Assembly: GCA_019155185.1 (NCBI GenBank)
Contig: CM032800.1
Span: forward strand, 12,220,001 to 12,284,000
DNA: 64,000 bases
Source of the DNA: Beaufortia kweichowensis
Lineage: Eukaryota > Chordata > Actinopteri > Cypriniformes > Gastromyzontidae
Reading direction: 5' to 3'
Shown here: positions 13,901 to 25,140 of the stretch, in pieces
Numbering within the stretch: the first letter of the stretch is position 1
Layout of the letters: every line of letters begins with the position of its first letter
The notes under the pieces: generated by a model
Seen by the model: only the letters and a program-made list of their open reading frames with translations
Database searches by the model: none
Told to the model about the DNA's origin: nothing
Program-made: the position numbers and the translations under genes

Positions 13901-16900
13901 GGATTCACTTTTTGTAAATGGGTGTGTTTTTGGCTGTTAATTAAACAACAACAGAAAACGCAAAATTTGGAAAACAGTGACGTCATGCACATACATATTA
14001 TATGGTTAGTTACATTACAAAGTGACATTGCCAACTACTGCCATGGCATGCATAATTTCCACACTGTTATCGTCTATATGCGAAAACTTTAAAAACGCAA
14101 TTGAAAACATTTTGGTCGTTATGCGCCCTTAATTGCATAACGCGTCTTTTTTCAACAAGCCACACAAACGGAGTTGGCTCAATCTCCACATAGTAAAAGT
14201 TTCTTACTTCAGCCTATGGGGTTTGTTGAAATCTATTAACCTTAATTATGGACACTAGTAATTGCTTTAGCAAACACTACTAATGAAAAACTTGTCTATC
14301 GATTTCCAAACTCCCATACGAGAACCAATTAAATTCACACCACACTTAATCCACTTATTTTTCGTTCATAAGCGCTGGACACCGAGCCTGTGGGAGAGGG
14401 TTTGTCACTGGTTGATAATGTCATGGCCTGCGACAGTGTGACTGGCATCCCGTTTTATGTGACAGGTGATTTTTGTGGCACGTTTATATTGGTTGCTTTG
14501 GCTCAAGGCGAAATATCTGTCCATGTCTGTGAAAACAGTTGAGCGTTCCCACCAGTTACTTCTTACTGTTTACTGGTTTCTGTGTTTGCCAGAGTTTGGC
14601 TGTTATTGCCATTTTCCATGTTGCAGTGCTGTGCGTATCCATTTGTGTTCTTTATACGTCTGTCTGGATGATAAGGCGTGTCTGTGTAATGGAAGAATGC
14701 AGACAGGCTACACACTGACTCCAGTCTCTGCCCACATAGCTGGCAGGTCTCGAGATTGAACCTGCTTTACTATGGTTTCCAAGCCAATACTAAGGTTGGC
14801 AAGCATGTACGGGTAACTTTCCTTGGACATGCTGAAAGAACAAGCTCAAGCTGTGTGAATGTTGCTCTTGCTTACGAGATGTCTACTCAATCATATTAAC
14901 TAGACAGCTATGGCTGATATTAAAAATGGCTCTAAACTTTGTAAGTCGCCATTTAGCAGGTGATCTAAAGTGACATAAAACTTTTAACAGGAACAATCTG
15001 GAGCAAGCTAGAGGGCATGTTTCTTGCTCAAGGACACAATGTTGACAGCTTATTGTAGAGATTGAGCCAACAATCTTTCAGTTAGCAGCCCTGAGCTTTA
15101 ACTAATGTCACATCATCCCCACATCTCTTACAACAAGGATCTTTAAACGGGGGGTTCTGAGTGCTAATGCAATGATTGATTTTTGATTTCAATGATTTTT
15201 TTTTTGGAAAATATAAATAAAATGAATGATTACATTTTTTTTTTATTAAAGTGATTTTTACAGTGTGCATTGTTACAAAGAAGCTTTACAAAAAACATTT
15301 TAACAGCGCAAATGGGAGAAAAAAAACAATAGGAAATATATCAACATGCAAAATATCTTATCATAAAAATTAATTATGAAAGGTGCTTTAATGAGTCTGG
15401 TTTAGTTTGACAGGACAGTTTGGCTGACTTAAAATGAAGCAAAAAGTACAATATAAAGCTAAAGCTTGAAACTTTAGATAAAGATGTAATTGTTTATATA
15501 GTACTGTGCAAAAGTCTTGCCTAAGTTGCCATTAGATTTCAGTAATGGTGTTCAAGTGATCGACTATTTCTTAGACTTCTTAATAAAATGAAACCAGAAA
15601 TTTTACATTTCTATGCAGCATTAAAACCATACAAAACATCTTTTAAAAGCTAAAGTGGCAAGTATTTTGTGTGACCTTCTCTTAAACCTAAATAGACTAA
15701 AACCCTTAAACCTTTTTAAACCTTATTATTTAACCCCTAATTCTAATTTCATTCACCTAAAATATAGGTGGTCATACTGTATATTAATATTTCTGTAAAT
15801 ATGCATTTATGTTCATGTAAATATCTCCATCTTTCTGCTTTCTCTCCAGCAGTAGACTCCCCAGACCCCACAAATAACCAGGTGGTGTTGGTGATCCTGG
15901 TTAGTTTACTGCCTCTGCTGGTTCTGGCTGTGCTGGTCATCGCCTCCTTCTACTTGTATCGTATCTACCGTCGGCGCAAGCTCGACGAGTGGGAGACCAA
16001 AAAGCTGCCCAAACGTAAAGGCCCTTTAGGCTGCAGCGACGACTGCGCCATCATGATGGACGACGACCGTTCGGATAGTAGCTCCACGCACGCTAACAAC
16101 CTCAATCACAACACAGAACCTCTGCCCATTGAGCTGGATCTGCAGGTGGGCAAGGGACGATTCGCAGAGGTCTACAAAGCCAAGCTCAGACAGAGTCCCT
16201 CTGAACAGTTTGAGACCGTAGCGGTGAAGATCTTCCCCTATGAGGAGTACGCATCCTGGAAGAACGAAAAGGACATCTTCTCTGACATCGATCTGAAGCA
16301 TGAGAACATTCTGCACTTCTTGACTGCCGAAGAGAGGAAGGTGGAGAAACAGTACTGGCTGATCACCGCTTATCACCCGCGTGGGAACCTGCAGGAATAT
16401 CTCACACGCCACCTCATCAGCTGGGAGGACCTGCGGCTGCTCGGGGAATCGCTGGCACAGGGCGTGGCTCACTTGCACAGTGACCACACCCCCTGCGGGA
16501 GACCCAAAGTGCCCATCGTCCATCGAGATCTGAAGAGCTCTAACATCCTGGTGAAGAATGACCTCACATGTTGTCTTTGTGACTTTGGGCTTGGTCTTCG
16601 TCTGGACAACTCGCTGTCTGTGGATGATTTGGCCAACAGTGGACAGGTGAGACTTACAAGCGGATAAATGTAAAATGTGGCACCAGGACATTCCCAGATG
16701 TGAGCCAGACGGACGCATTGCAGTATATGAGATAATACCTCAGCTTTATTTTGTTTAAAAGCACATACATCTGCATATGCTAATTATTCAGATTGAATAA
16801 GCTTTGGTTTGGTTGGTTAACCTCAGCTTTATTTTGTTTATAAAATTGAAAATATTTAAAAGCACATACATCTGCATATTCTAATTATTCAGATTGAATA

Positions 16901-19900
16901 AGCTTTGGTTTGGTTGGTTAAACTTTATCTTATTAATGTATTTAAAAAAACAAATCTAATTCATTATCTTAAGTCTCCTGAAGCATCTTAACTGAAATTG
17001 GATCAACCCCAATACGGCACGTCACTGCTGTTCATCGCACATTCACATGGTTTCACAGCTTTGTCAGCGTAAAGCCTTCGTGTGTTCCATAGCAGATTTA
17101 CAGTTGCGGGGGCATCGTGTCATAACTTGCAGGGAAAGTCCCCTTGAGCATCTCGCAGTTTGCAGGTTTATGTATGTGTGCCCTTTGTTCAAGCTGTCTG
17201 CTCAGATTTATGATTCACAGGCTAAATATGCAAAGACAAAAAGCGGCGAGTGAATCAGTAATGAACCAGCTAAGAGTCACCTGACTCCATTCCATAGTCT
17301 CGGAGAGGGTCGTGTGTTTTTGATGTATGCGAGTTTAGACTCGGTGTGACATTTTGTACTTTTTAAGCAAATGCATCTCATCTTATTACCTCCATAAAGA
17401 TAAAGAGATGTGACTGAAAATGTGAAAGTTGCTCCATGCTCTCAAAACTTACTGGATATAAGCATCTAAATATAAATCTTGTATTTATTTTAAAAACTAA
17501 CTTATTATATCTTATTCTCAGGTGGGTACAGCCAGGTACATGGCCCCGGAAGTTCTAGAATCAAGGATCAACCTCGAGAACATCGAATCCTTCAAGCAAA
17601 CCGATGTCTACTCCATGGCCCTGGTACTCTGGGAGATAACCTCCAGGTGTAATGCCATCGGAGGTGAGTTTGCCAATCATCTTCCGCCCAGATCTCAAGA
17701 AATGACAGTACTTGGAGAGCTATTTTTACCATTTACTGTAAAATAAAAAACAGTTTGTGTTGGCCGTTTCCCAGATCAATATGGTTGGTGAATTCAAGAC
17801 AATGCTATTCTTTGCCATTCATCCCATAATTGTCCCGCAAGGAGATCGGGGATGAAAATAGGCTTGCTGTTTGTCCAATTTTCTGTTGAGCTATTGTTTC
17901 TGTACATCGCATGGAAAGCCCATTGCGGCCCGCACTGTGTTTTGAGTGATATGCAGTTTCCTGTTATTGGAGGAGAGGAGATGGTACGGCAAGCGGTCCT
18001 CCTCGTTCACTACAGAGAATGTTAGGAATGTGTGAAATGTGAAGCGAATCCTTAAAACTTTCCTTCTTTGGTCAGGTGGGAAGATGGCTGTTAATATATT
18101 CTTGGCACATGCCCGTATTGATGTGATTGATGGTTTTGTTGTGATAAACAATGTGCGTGTCTTTTTGATACAGTATGTAAAAAAATACTGAAAAATTAGT
18201 AGTAGGATAGATGCTGGGGACAGTCAAATTCTTCTTGGGGTTGACGTATAGATGGCATTTGTGGGGTATGAGGTGTGGCGTGTCAGTTTATTTTAATTGC
18301 CTTGGGTGATGCGAGTGTGTTTGTATATGTATTTGCATGTGTATATCGTTTCTAATGCTGTTGCTATGCCGGAGGGGTCGTATACCCGCATGCCCCGACA
18401 TGCTCGTTCTGTGGTTCATCGGGGTTGCTGGAGTATCTCTATCATAACGCTTAGCACTTATCTGCAGAGCTGGAGTTGTTTTCAGCCAGACAGACTGTCT
18501 GCTTCCAGCTGAGCTCTGAGAGGTAGTATCGAGGGAGGATCTCGACACGCATACTACGACCTTGTCAGTCCGTCCACAGCCAGCAGATTTCTCTGCTTGA
18601 AGACCCTTGCTTCTGTCTTCCATTAACGTCACCAGCAGTTTAGTGTGGTGAGCCAGCAGGGAAAGCCACAGGTAAAAACATAAAATGTATCTGGCCAAGG
18701 CACCTGTTGTAGATTGCTTTTTGTGTAATGCTTTAAGCCCAGGAGACACTGCATATTTAATATTGGTTTAACAAAACATTGACTCCCACAGTGAACTTGA
18801 GATGGTGCCAGCCAGGAGGGTGGTTTTGGGGGGTAAATGGGAGACAGCAGCTGGTTAGCAGGTGGCATGACCCTATGTAGGGTGACTATCCATCAATACA
18901 GGTTTCAGATTTACTGCCGCCATGACTCATAGACTCAATGTCTTTGGAGGAGTGCAACAAGCAAAGCGTACTCATTTTATACTCATTTTATATTCTTATT
19001 TCTTACATTAGTCATTTAAATTAGATGTTTGATTGTATTCTATAGTTGTTGTGACACAAGAAGCAAAGCATGTATGAGGTTTTATTTTATTTTCTATTAG
19101 TCCTTTTAAATAAATTTAGTGTTTGGTCATTTTCTATAATTGTAAGTATTAGTTTCTAAATGGTTAGTTGTTACTTACAAACTTTATTTTTGTTACAAGG
19201 ATGCAAGAAGCAAAGTATGTACTGCACCAATTTTTTTGTTTCTAATTCTAATTTATTGTGTATTCTTTCAATAGAGGTCAGATTGTGGTCATTTTTTTCT
19301 TTAAATTGTTAACATTATATTTTAAGTATTGCAGTTATTTGCACAAACTTTATTAGTGGCTTTTTTATTTCAGTTTTAAATTTAAGCTTCAGTTTTTAAA
19401 TGTTATCAAATCTAGATATTCTAGGTATCAAAAACCTTTTTTTATTAACTTAATTTATAATTTATTTAAAAAAAATTCATTTTTACATTTTATTATTTAA
19501 ACTTTTTATTTTTTTTTTTTTTTTTTATTTTAGTAAGTCAAATCATGAAAATATTTGTTAGTTTCTTGTGTTTGTTTTTAAAATGAAGTTGAGTTTCTAC
19601 TTTTTCAGTTTTCAGTGTGTCTGCTGTTTTGCGCTCTGTTCACTTGCCTAAGCCTGTAAAATTCCTCCAGTCGGGCAACATCACCGCTGTGTTGCCTGTG
19701 CAGTCCAGACTGTTAAATAGGTCACAGTGTTTAAGCAAGAATCTTACCTCCGTCTGCTTCACTCCCAGCATTTCAACTGCTTTTCTTCCCTCCATGTACA
19801 CTTTCCCAGACAGAGAGTCAGACAGCAGGTCTGTGGAGGTATCAGATGGTTAATCTGAGGGGGAAACTCTAGTAAAAAAAAAGCTTCCCTGTATAGTGCA

Positions 19901-21878
19901 GGCCAGGTCCAGGGTGGAAGGCCTCAGTCAGCGGGACATCTGTTCCCAAAACCACGGCATTCCACACATAGCCAGTGCATTTGTGGAGCCCAGGCGAGAA
20001 CCCCTTGAGCACAGCGAGAAATGAGATGAGAGATATAAACAAACACACACACTTGATGACCTGTATGTTGTAGACATGGAATTAAACCTTGACACGTTAC
20101 CAGGATACGTCCCGAAACGCAACATGTTAGTGACAGATGCAGACGTGGGAATGAGATTTATGAATTTTACCACAGTAAGGTCAGTCCCAAGCATGGGGCA
20201 TTGAGGACAGCATAAACAGCACCTCAGGGGTGGGTGTATTTTGTTTAAGAGCTGAAACAGGGGAAGTGCACTTGTCAAAAACAGGATGTGTCCGCATGTG
20301 GAGTCAGCTTCTCTGTAGGGGCCCAATCACAGTCTTCCACTTCCTTTCCCGAGCGGCATGCTGGCCAAGCCCCTTCCTGTGGGCCCGGAGCGCTGGGCAG
20401 AAGCACATAACACAAACACCTCTTTAGTGTAAAAGTACTCGTTTGTGTGCTCATTTGTGGTCACGGATTTGATGTTGGGCAGCTTTGTAGAGTACAACAT
20501 TAGCTGTTGTTGGCAGTCTATGAGTGTATTATCTATAGCTGTGTGTGTGTGTGTGTATGTGTGTGTGTTTTGAAGACAGATATACGATTGGGCCTCTGCA
20601 GCTGCACAGAGCCGTTTCACAAGCTCTGGAAATTCGTGCAACAGATCTGTTTTTGGAGTTGCCTGGCACAGTCCAGTGATTAGCTCCATATTTCACCAAT
20701 TTGTTTTCATGAACAAAACAAATGACTCATAAACAGGGTCTCATTATTGTGCAGCGTTGGTATTCCGGCGGCGTTTCTGATTTCATCTTCTACGGTTGTC
20801 GCATTTACAATTCGTACTAGATAGAATAAGCGAAGCTTGTGAAACATGCAGTTTTTTTCCAGCTTTGAGCTTTTCCAGCCTCAATGAATCACACTTCTGT
20901 TTATTGAGCTGTTAGAACCAAATCTTCTGAGATTGAATATTTCATTTAGTAATAAATGATTAAGAGACTTGCAAAGATACCAAGTTCAGTCATCACGTGT
21001 GTGTTTTTACAGAGGTGAAAGACTATGAACCTCCGTTCGGCTCTAAAGTCCGAGAGCACCCCTGTGTGGAGAGCATGAAGGACAATGTGCTGCGTGACAG
21101 GGGACGACCGGACATCCCCAACAGCTGGATGAAGCACCAGGTAAAAGAGCACAAAACATAGTGGCATATCTTTATAAAAGCCCCAAAAGAGACATCCAGC
21201 GGCAGCCTCCAGCAAAATGTGCGAAATGCTGTCAGCGTGAACGCCCTTTACAATCCACAGCAGCCTTGGGAACTATTTGTCAACTTAATTTACCTGTCAG
21301 TTGTTTAGCTGGTTTAGGTGTGGAGTTGGAACTAGATTTTGCAAGAAAACAGAAGCAATATTAAGCTGGAATCTACTGAAACAAACTAAACATAGCCACC
21401 ATGTTTTCTGATTCAAATTAACTTTTAAAGTTATGACCTTGAAGAAAAAAAAAAAGATGACTTTTTAAGACTGGTCTAAACAGTTTATGCAACCGGCCCC
21501 AAGTCATTGTTTGTGACCTACTGTTGCTAATGTGAATAACATTCTGTGAAAATATAACATTTGACCATGTCAAAGATTAAAATAATAGTGAAATTAATGA
21601 CTGAAATAAAACTTTGATGCTCCTAATCGCATAATTAGATTAAGAGATTTTAGACTGGTTATGGTCCAACACTTGTTTGTCATCTCCAGGGTGTGGCGAT
21701 GGTGTGTGCCACCATCAATGAATGCTGGGACCACGACCCAGAGGCCCGACTCACGGCGCAGTGCGTTGCCGAGCGTTTCAACGAGATGGAGGACGACCTA
21801 GACAAGTTGTCCACCTGCAGCAGCTCAGAAGAAAAGATACCGGAAGATTGTGCCGTGAGCGTAAGCGACGACAAATGA
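4883..21878 (+). CDS. tgfbr2: TGF-beta receptor type II (transmembrane Ser/Thr kinase), 7 exons
   Basis: Plasma-membrane receptor that binds TGF-beta, then phosphorylates and activates the type I receptor, leading to SMAD2/3 signalling. Coding exons: 4883-4961, 9792-9948, 10251-10441, 15850-16646, 17522-17663, 21013-21140 and 21690-21878. All have GT-AG borders and compatible phases, giving 1683 nt and 560 residues (human about 567). A hydrophobic signal peptide covers residues 1 to about 21. The ectodomain (27-142) has 12 cysteines, including the closing CSC...C cluster at 127-134, and sequons at N53, N61, N85 and N108. A transmembrane helix spans about 154-175. The kinase starts at about 237: Gly loop 243-248, ATP-binding K269, HRDLKSSN with catalytic D369, DFG 387-389, and GTARYMAPE 411-418 in the activation segment. 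There is no GS box, as expected for a type II receptor. Paralogue identity (a or b) cannot be settled here. Confidence 0.97.
5525..5975 (-). repeat. interspersed repeat family A, copy 2 (reverse)
   Basis: Reverse-orientation copy, the most complete one. The motif gtcacatccataa (or close variants) appears near its start, middle and end (about 5618, 5785 and 5947). It is closely related to the copy at 34555-34975. It lies in tgfbr2 intron 1. Confidence 0.8.
6193..6216. repeat. (TG)n microsatellite
   Basis: A TG run of about 12 units in tgfbr2 intron 1. Confidence 0.85.
9792..9948 (+). CDS. tgfbr2: tgfbr2 coding exon 2 (ligand-binding ectodomain, first half)
   Basis: The acceptor is ttttgtcctag and the donor gtatgt. 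It encodes the cysteine-rich block QLCKFCDEEPSTC...SNCSITSIC, the hallmark of TGFBR2 ectodomains, ending at CVAVW with the Trp codon split across the intron. Confidence 0.97.
10251..10441 (+). CDS. tgfbr2: tgfbr2 coding exon 3 (ligand-binding ectodomain, second half)
   Basis: The acceptor is atgatatcag and the donor gttagt. It completes the split Trp codon and encodes the conserved end of the three-finger fold, CSCNDEECNDVLIF. In-frame TAG lies inside the donor, so it is not translated in the spliced form. Confidence 0.96.
10735..10985 (+). repeat. interspersed repeat family C plus B tail, copy 1
   Basis: Shares aaggtcaag, tggccaatca and an aagtattc block with 38735-39065, and a trailing ggcaagtta...gca.cttt segment with the same place. 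Part of the same series is also seen at 57423-57490. It is non-coding and probably a transposable-element fragment. Confidence 0.55.
15498..15675 (+). repeat. probable DNA-transposon-derived fragment
   Basis: It opens with atagtactgtgcaaaagtct, a terminal sequence I recognise from short fish DNA-transposon relics. No coding content. It lies about 0.2 kb before tgfbr2 exon 4. Its right end is uncertain. Confidence 0.4.
15850..16646 (+). CDS. tgfbr2: tgfbr2 coding exon 4 (transmembrane helix and most of the kinase)
   Basis: This large exon of 797 nt runs from the juxtamembrane segment through the transmembrane helix, the RIYRRRKL stop-transfer, the Gly loop, catalytic loop and DFG. It ends at SGQ before donor gtgaga. 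The acceptor is a tandem ctccagcag, so the start may be 15850 or 15853, both in frame. The exon is more GC-rich than the flanking introns, and its antisense strand has a spurious 230-codon open frame. Confidence 0.97.
16738..16921 (+). repeat. recent tandem duplication in tgfbr2 intron 4
   Basis: Copy 1 is 16738-16820 (83 bp) and copy 2 is 16821-16921 (101 bp). They match with one visible substitution (catatg versus catatt) and an 18-base block (ataaaattgaaaatattt) present only in copy 2. The near identity suggests a young duplication. Confidence 0.92.
17522..17663 (+). CDS. tgfbr2: tgfbr2 coding exon 5 (activation segment and APE)
   Basis: The acceptor is tattctcag and the donor gtgagt. It starts with VGTARYMAPEVLES and continues through QTDVYSMALVLWEITSRCNA, typical of the TGFBR2 kinase C-lobe. 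Ends in phase 1. Confidence 0.97.
17664..21012 (+). other. tgfbr2: tgfbr2 intron 5
   Basis: 3.3 kb between kinase exons 5 and 6. It includes an AT-rich, T-tract-rich stretch (about 18950-19600, with a long T run near 19510-19526) and a TG tract near 20541-20570. No extra exon or gene was recognised. Confidence 0.85.
21013..21140 (+). CDS. tgfbr2: tgfbr2 coding exon 6 (kinase C-lobe)
   Basis: The acceptor is gtttttacag and the donor gtaaaa. It encodes KDYEPPFGSKVREHPC and SMKDNVLRDRGRP, strongly conserved in TGFBR2. It contains no internal ATG-started open frame of its own and was found by splicing phase. Confidence 0.96.
21690..21878 (+). CDS. tgfbr2: tgfbr2 coding exon 7 (kinase end and C-tail)
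   Basis: The acceptor is catctccag. It encodes ECWDHDPEARLTAQCVAERF, then an acidic/serine tail with CSSSEEKIPED, ending at the TGA at 21876-21878. The tail matches the TGFBR2 end rather than the activin or BMP type II receptors. Confidence 0.97.
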   Translation, partial: GVAMVCATINECWDHDPEARLTAQCVAERFNEMEDDLDKLSTCSSSEEKIPEDCAVSVSDDK

Positions 21879-22430
21879 GATGGAGGAGAGTCAGGGCATT
21901 TGGAGATTTAGTGGCCACCACCTCTCTCTCTCTCTCTCTGTGCCTTTGCTTTTTTACTTATTCTCCAAGAAGAACAGCTAAAACTGAATGTCTGGAGGGA
22001 GAGAATATGATCTTTTCATAAAGCTTTACGTTTCATAACCAAAGATTTCATGCACTTTATCAGATTTCTTATGTATAGCTCACACTGAGGAAGGTCACGC
22101 TGCCAAGCAAGAGGAGCTGGACAGACACTCATATTCTCCTCTTATAGCTGACCAAGAGCCACATATAATCAGGAAAATGTTTTGCCTCAACACTAACCAT
22201 TCATAGGAGATTGTAAGACTTTGATTTTTACAGATCAATTCAGGAGTTTCTCGATTCATGGAAGAATGTTGAGTGTGTGTGTGTGTGTGTGTGTGCATGA
22301 GTGTGTTTAACAGCGTGTGTGTGTGCGTGTGTGTTTATTGCTTTTACCAAGAAGTTTATCATAGTTTTGTAAGCCAAAGAAAATGTGTATTGTAAATAGT
22401 TCTAAAATAAAAATCAACCCACACTATTGA
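21879..22430 (+). other. tgfbr2: tgfbr2 3' UTR with poly(A) signal
   Basis: It follows the TGA. AATAAA at 22406-22411 is the first canonical signal, and an ATTAAA at 22602-22607 could give a longer form. A CT tract (about 21925-21938) and a GT tract lie inside it. Confidence 0.65.
22271..22333. repeat. (GT)n microsatellite in the tgfbr2 3' UTR
   Basis: Two GT-rich blocks separated by a short interruption, upstream of the AATAAA at 22406. Confidence 0.85.
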
Positions 22431-22439
22431 GAGAGCCAA

Positions 22440-24417
22440 AGAGAGGAAAATTGCAGTGTATAACAAGAAGTGTGTAACAATCAGTATTCTGAAATTCACA
22501 AAGTGCCTCTATGTGTGTACACATATATACTGACTATTGAAAAGTATTGTGCCTATTTTTGTTTTTTACTAGTATGTGTAATATATTGTAAATCCTAAAT
22601 GATTAAAATACATTTATGTACAGTATTGACACTAACAATGGTTTCATGCTTCACATTTTTTTTAAACATATCATGCTGTGATTTTAAGTATCATATGAGA
22701 ATATTTCATAAAAAATGATGATTGACAGACAGTTATTACCTGTAATATGGCCGTTTGTTCAGTTAGTCACGTTCCTTTAGGCATTTGTCACCCTGCTATT
22801 TTAGTGTTCTGGGAAATGAAGCTCTTTACTGAACATCAGTGACACATTTATATGCAGTTCTGTACATTAGCCTCAGGGTTTTCACTACACTAACGTACTG
22901 TTACACCTTTAGATGTTGCCAAATCAAAAAATAGTTGCCTTTAATTCTGCGAAGAGTGGTTCCAGTGGGTAAGACTGTTAAATTACACTCGTGTCTACTT
23001 TAAAAAGCATTAAATGAATTGCTGTGGGTTTGCTATTGTGTTTTATGCCCACCCGAAGTCTCCGATGAGTCTCATGATATGGCTTGGATCTGTTTTTTCC
23101 ATTTTATTTACATTTAGCAGATGCTTTTATTCAATGCTACTCACAAATAAGGGAGCTGACAAAGTACTAAAAAATGTGGTTACAACAAAAGTCATTTTAA
23201 CCATCTGCCACCACACTAAGATGCACTTTTTTAACAATGATTGTGGTTTTTAAAGGATCATTCATGTGTTTAGTACTACAAATTGTGCAAAACAAGCTGC
23301 ATTGCCAGTGTTTTTAATTTGATGCTTTTTAAACAAACTCAATCACAAGTATGAGCAATAGAAAGCTTTACATCTGTTAAATGGAAAGCTTTTTTCCCCA
23401 GTAAAACAGACATATAAAACACATTTCTGTATTAAACGGAGCATGCTCCGTGTTTGATGGGTGTGGGTTTTGTGTAATTGAGCTCAATAATCTTTCTCTT
23501 TGTCTCGGTCTTTTGTGGCGTGAGGCTGTTTGAATTGAGCTTTCACATTGAAGTCAGTAGCAGGTTGTCTGAGCTTCATTTGGAAGTGAGAGTTTTAAAA
23601 TTCCTGTCCAGAAATGGTTACGACCATAATGATAGAGAAAACTAAATATGTGCCAGTCCCTCAGACTGGTCATTTTTATATCCAGCAGTCAAACACACCC
23701 CTGCTCTTTTCTCTAGTCTATTGTTTCTTCACTATTTTAGATTCTAACCACTGGAACGTCTGGGGGAAATAAGCAGACAGGGGAACAAACTGGTATCTGT
23801 TGGGAAGAAGCTCTATAAATATCTCTCTATTGCACTCATCTCAGAATAGGTTTTATGGACCCGTACTGAACCTTGGCATTCATTGTTGTTGTGGCGTTCT
23901 CAAACGAGCAAAACTGACCAGAGGAAATCGCAGTTCAGTTAGGTAGAGTAAACAGTTTAGTCTGTATAGTCTCCATTTCCATACATGTCTGCAAATAGCT
24001 TAAGTACTAAAATATATAAATATAATACACTAAAAATAAGATTTACGAGACCACAAATATGAGCCTTTGAAAGAAATGCCTTTTCAGCCAAGTTTTGGAA
24101 ACCATAAGGGTGCAAGTCATTTTCAGAGTTAAACTTTCATAAACTGCATTGAGCATTTATAATTAAAGATTATTTTTCTTTCTGTTTTATCTATGTATTG
24201 TCATTAAAATCAGGTTGTCAATGGAATTGACAAATGTCTATGTGCATGTTGTATTGGTTTCTTCAGTATTCATAAATCACGAGCAAGTAAAGAAAGGCAT
24301 TATTAATAGGCATATGTCATCCAGATGTGATATAGAGAGCACATACAAATGACAGCCCCCTAGACAGACTTAACTGATGACACTGGTACTTCAAATGTTG
24401 GGCCAAAACACTGCTAT
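22440..24417. other. intergenic DNA after tgfbr2
   Basis: AT-rich with no recognisable coding segment. Contains only a reversed SINE tail (23098-23180). Confidence 0.6.
23098..23180 (-). repeat. SINE 3'-tail fragment (reverse)
   Basis: On the minus strand it reads attgaataaaagcatctgct followed by aaatgtaaata, the conserved tail of the tRNA-derived SINEs common in cyprinids. The tRNA-like head was not found. Confidence 0.55.
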
Positions 24418-24604
24418 TCAACTTCTTTTAGAAAATAGAAGAAACAGAAGAGTGCATTTTGTCCACATGAGCATGTCAACATTGTGCTTGGCGACCTGAG
24501 AACTGATAAGTATCTGTTTGAAGACGTTCACCTTTCCCTGCACGTCTGATAGCACGCCACCATCAGGCTGCGCTTCATCACGCGCTCTTTGATCCTGGCG
24601 CCAC
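24418..24604 (-). pseudogene. gadl1: relic of the last exon of a GADL1/CSAD-like PLP decarboxylase
   Basis: The minus strand encodes, in pieces, the conserved C-terminus of this family: VAP, then IKERVMK..SLM..YQ, then GKVNVFKQILISSQV and D.L. Family members end in a similar IKERMMK-GSLMLGYQ-GKVNFF-ISPQV-DFLL series. Two frame changes break it here. One lies between VAP and IKER (about 24598). The other lies just before GKVN (about 24538), where the IKER frame runs into TGA. The expected end after DxLL is also lost. GADL1 lies between TGFBR2 and STT3B on the opposite strand in human, the same position and orientation. No other gadl1 exon was recognised nearby, so the gene looks decayed. It could also be CSAD-like, but position favours gadl1. 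Confidence 0.78.
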
Positions 24605-24879
24605 CAGAGGGCATGGAGATCAAACAACAGATAACAACACAGACACCACAAGAAGACGGAGACGCTGTCCCGACACTGCAGACTAGACTCTTACAAATAC
24701 CTTCAAACTCAAAGAGACGCACAGAAAAAGCTGAAATAAAGTCATGGAGTTGTTCTTGATCTTTAGGCTGCAAAAACACAATTAAATCAAGCACTGGACC
24801 TTAGTACGTTTGAATGCTATTTGCTAATTACGTTTTAGCACCAGCAATCTTTCAACATTAATTTAATGGGCTTTATATC

Positions 24880-25140
24880 TCCCATAAGAGTTAGTAGACC
24901 AGCGGAGCCTTGGGGCGGTCACACCAGACTTTCAGTTCCATTAACTTTCATTCATACGCACGTGAATGCGACAGACTGGAAACGTAAGCTCCTGGGAAAA
25001 TATTTTACATTTTGCTGCGTTCAAAAGGTCAAGTTTAATCAACTTTGACCTGAGAATTTGTATCACTTACGATGGACGACGTGTGACCAATAGAAGATCG
25101 ATATACCACAGCTTGACCTTTCAGTTGGAGGAAACACTAA
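24880..25140. repeat. possible fish interspersed repeat fragment
   Basis: The segment with ttcattcatacgcacgtgaa, caactttgacctgagaattt and gtgaccaatagaag resembles dispersed fish repeats I have seen, but only one copy is present here. No coding content. Confidence 0.3.

Larger units (their letters stand above)
10442..15849 (+). other. tgfbr2: tgfbr2 intron 3
   Basis: 5.4 kb separating the ectodomain exons from the transmembrane/kinase exon. It contains a family B/C repeat (10735-10985) and a DNA-transposon-like fragment near 15498-15675. Small open frames show no recognisable domain. Confidence 0.85.

Noticed and set aside
16026..16718. Minus-strand open frame of 230 codons
   Set aside because: It lies exactly opposite the GC-rich tgfbr2 kinase exon 4, and its peptide has no recognisable domain. 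It is an antisense shadow.
24701..24767. Exon-like minus-strand segment with a tttttgcag acceptor and a GAAG|gtattt donor, upstream of the gadl1 relic
   Set aside because: The 22 encoded residues (PKDQEQLHDFISAFS...) match no part of a decarboxylase that I can recall, so I could not support it as a gadl1 exon.
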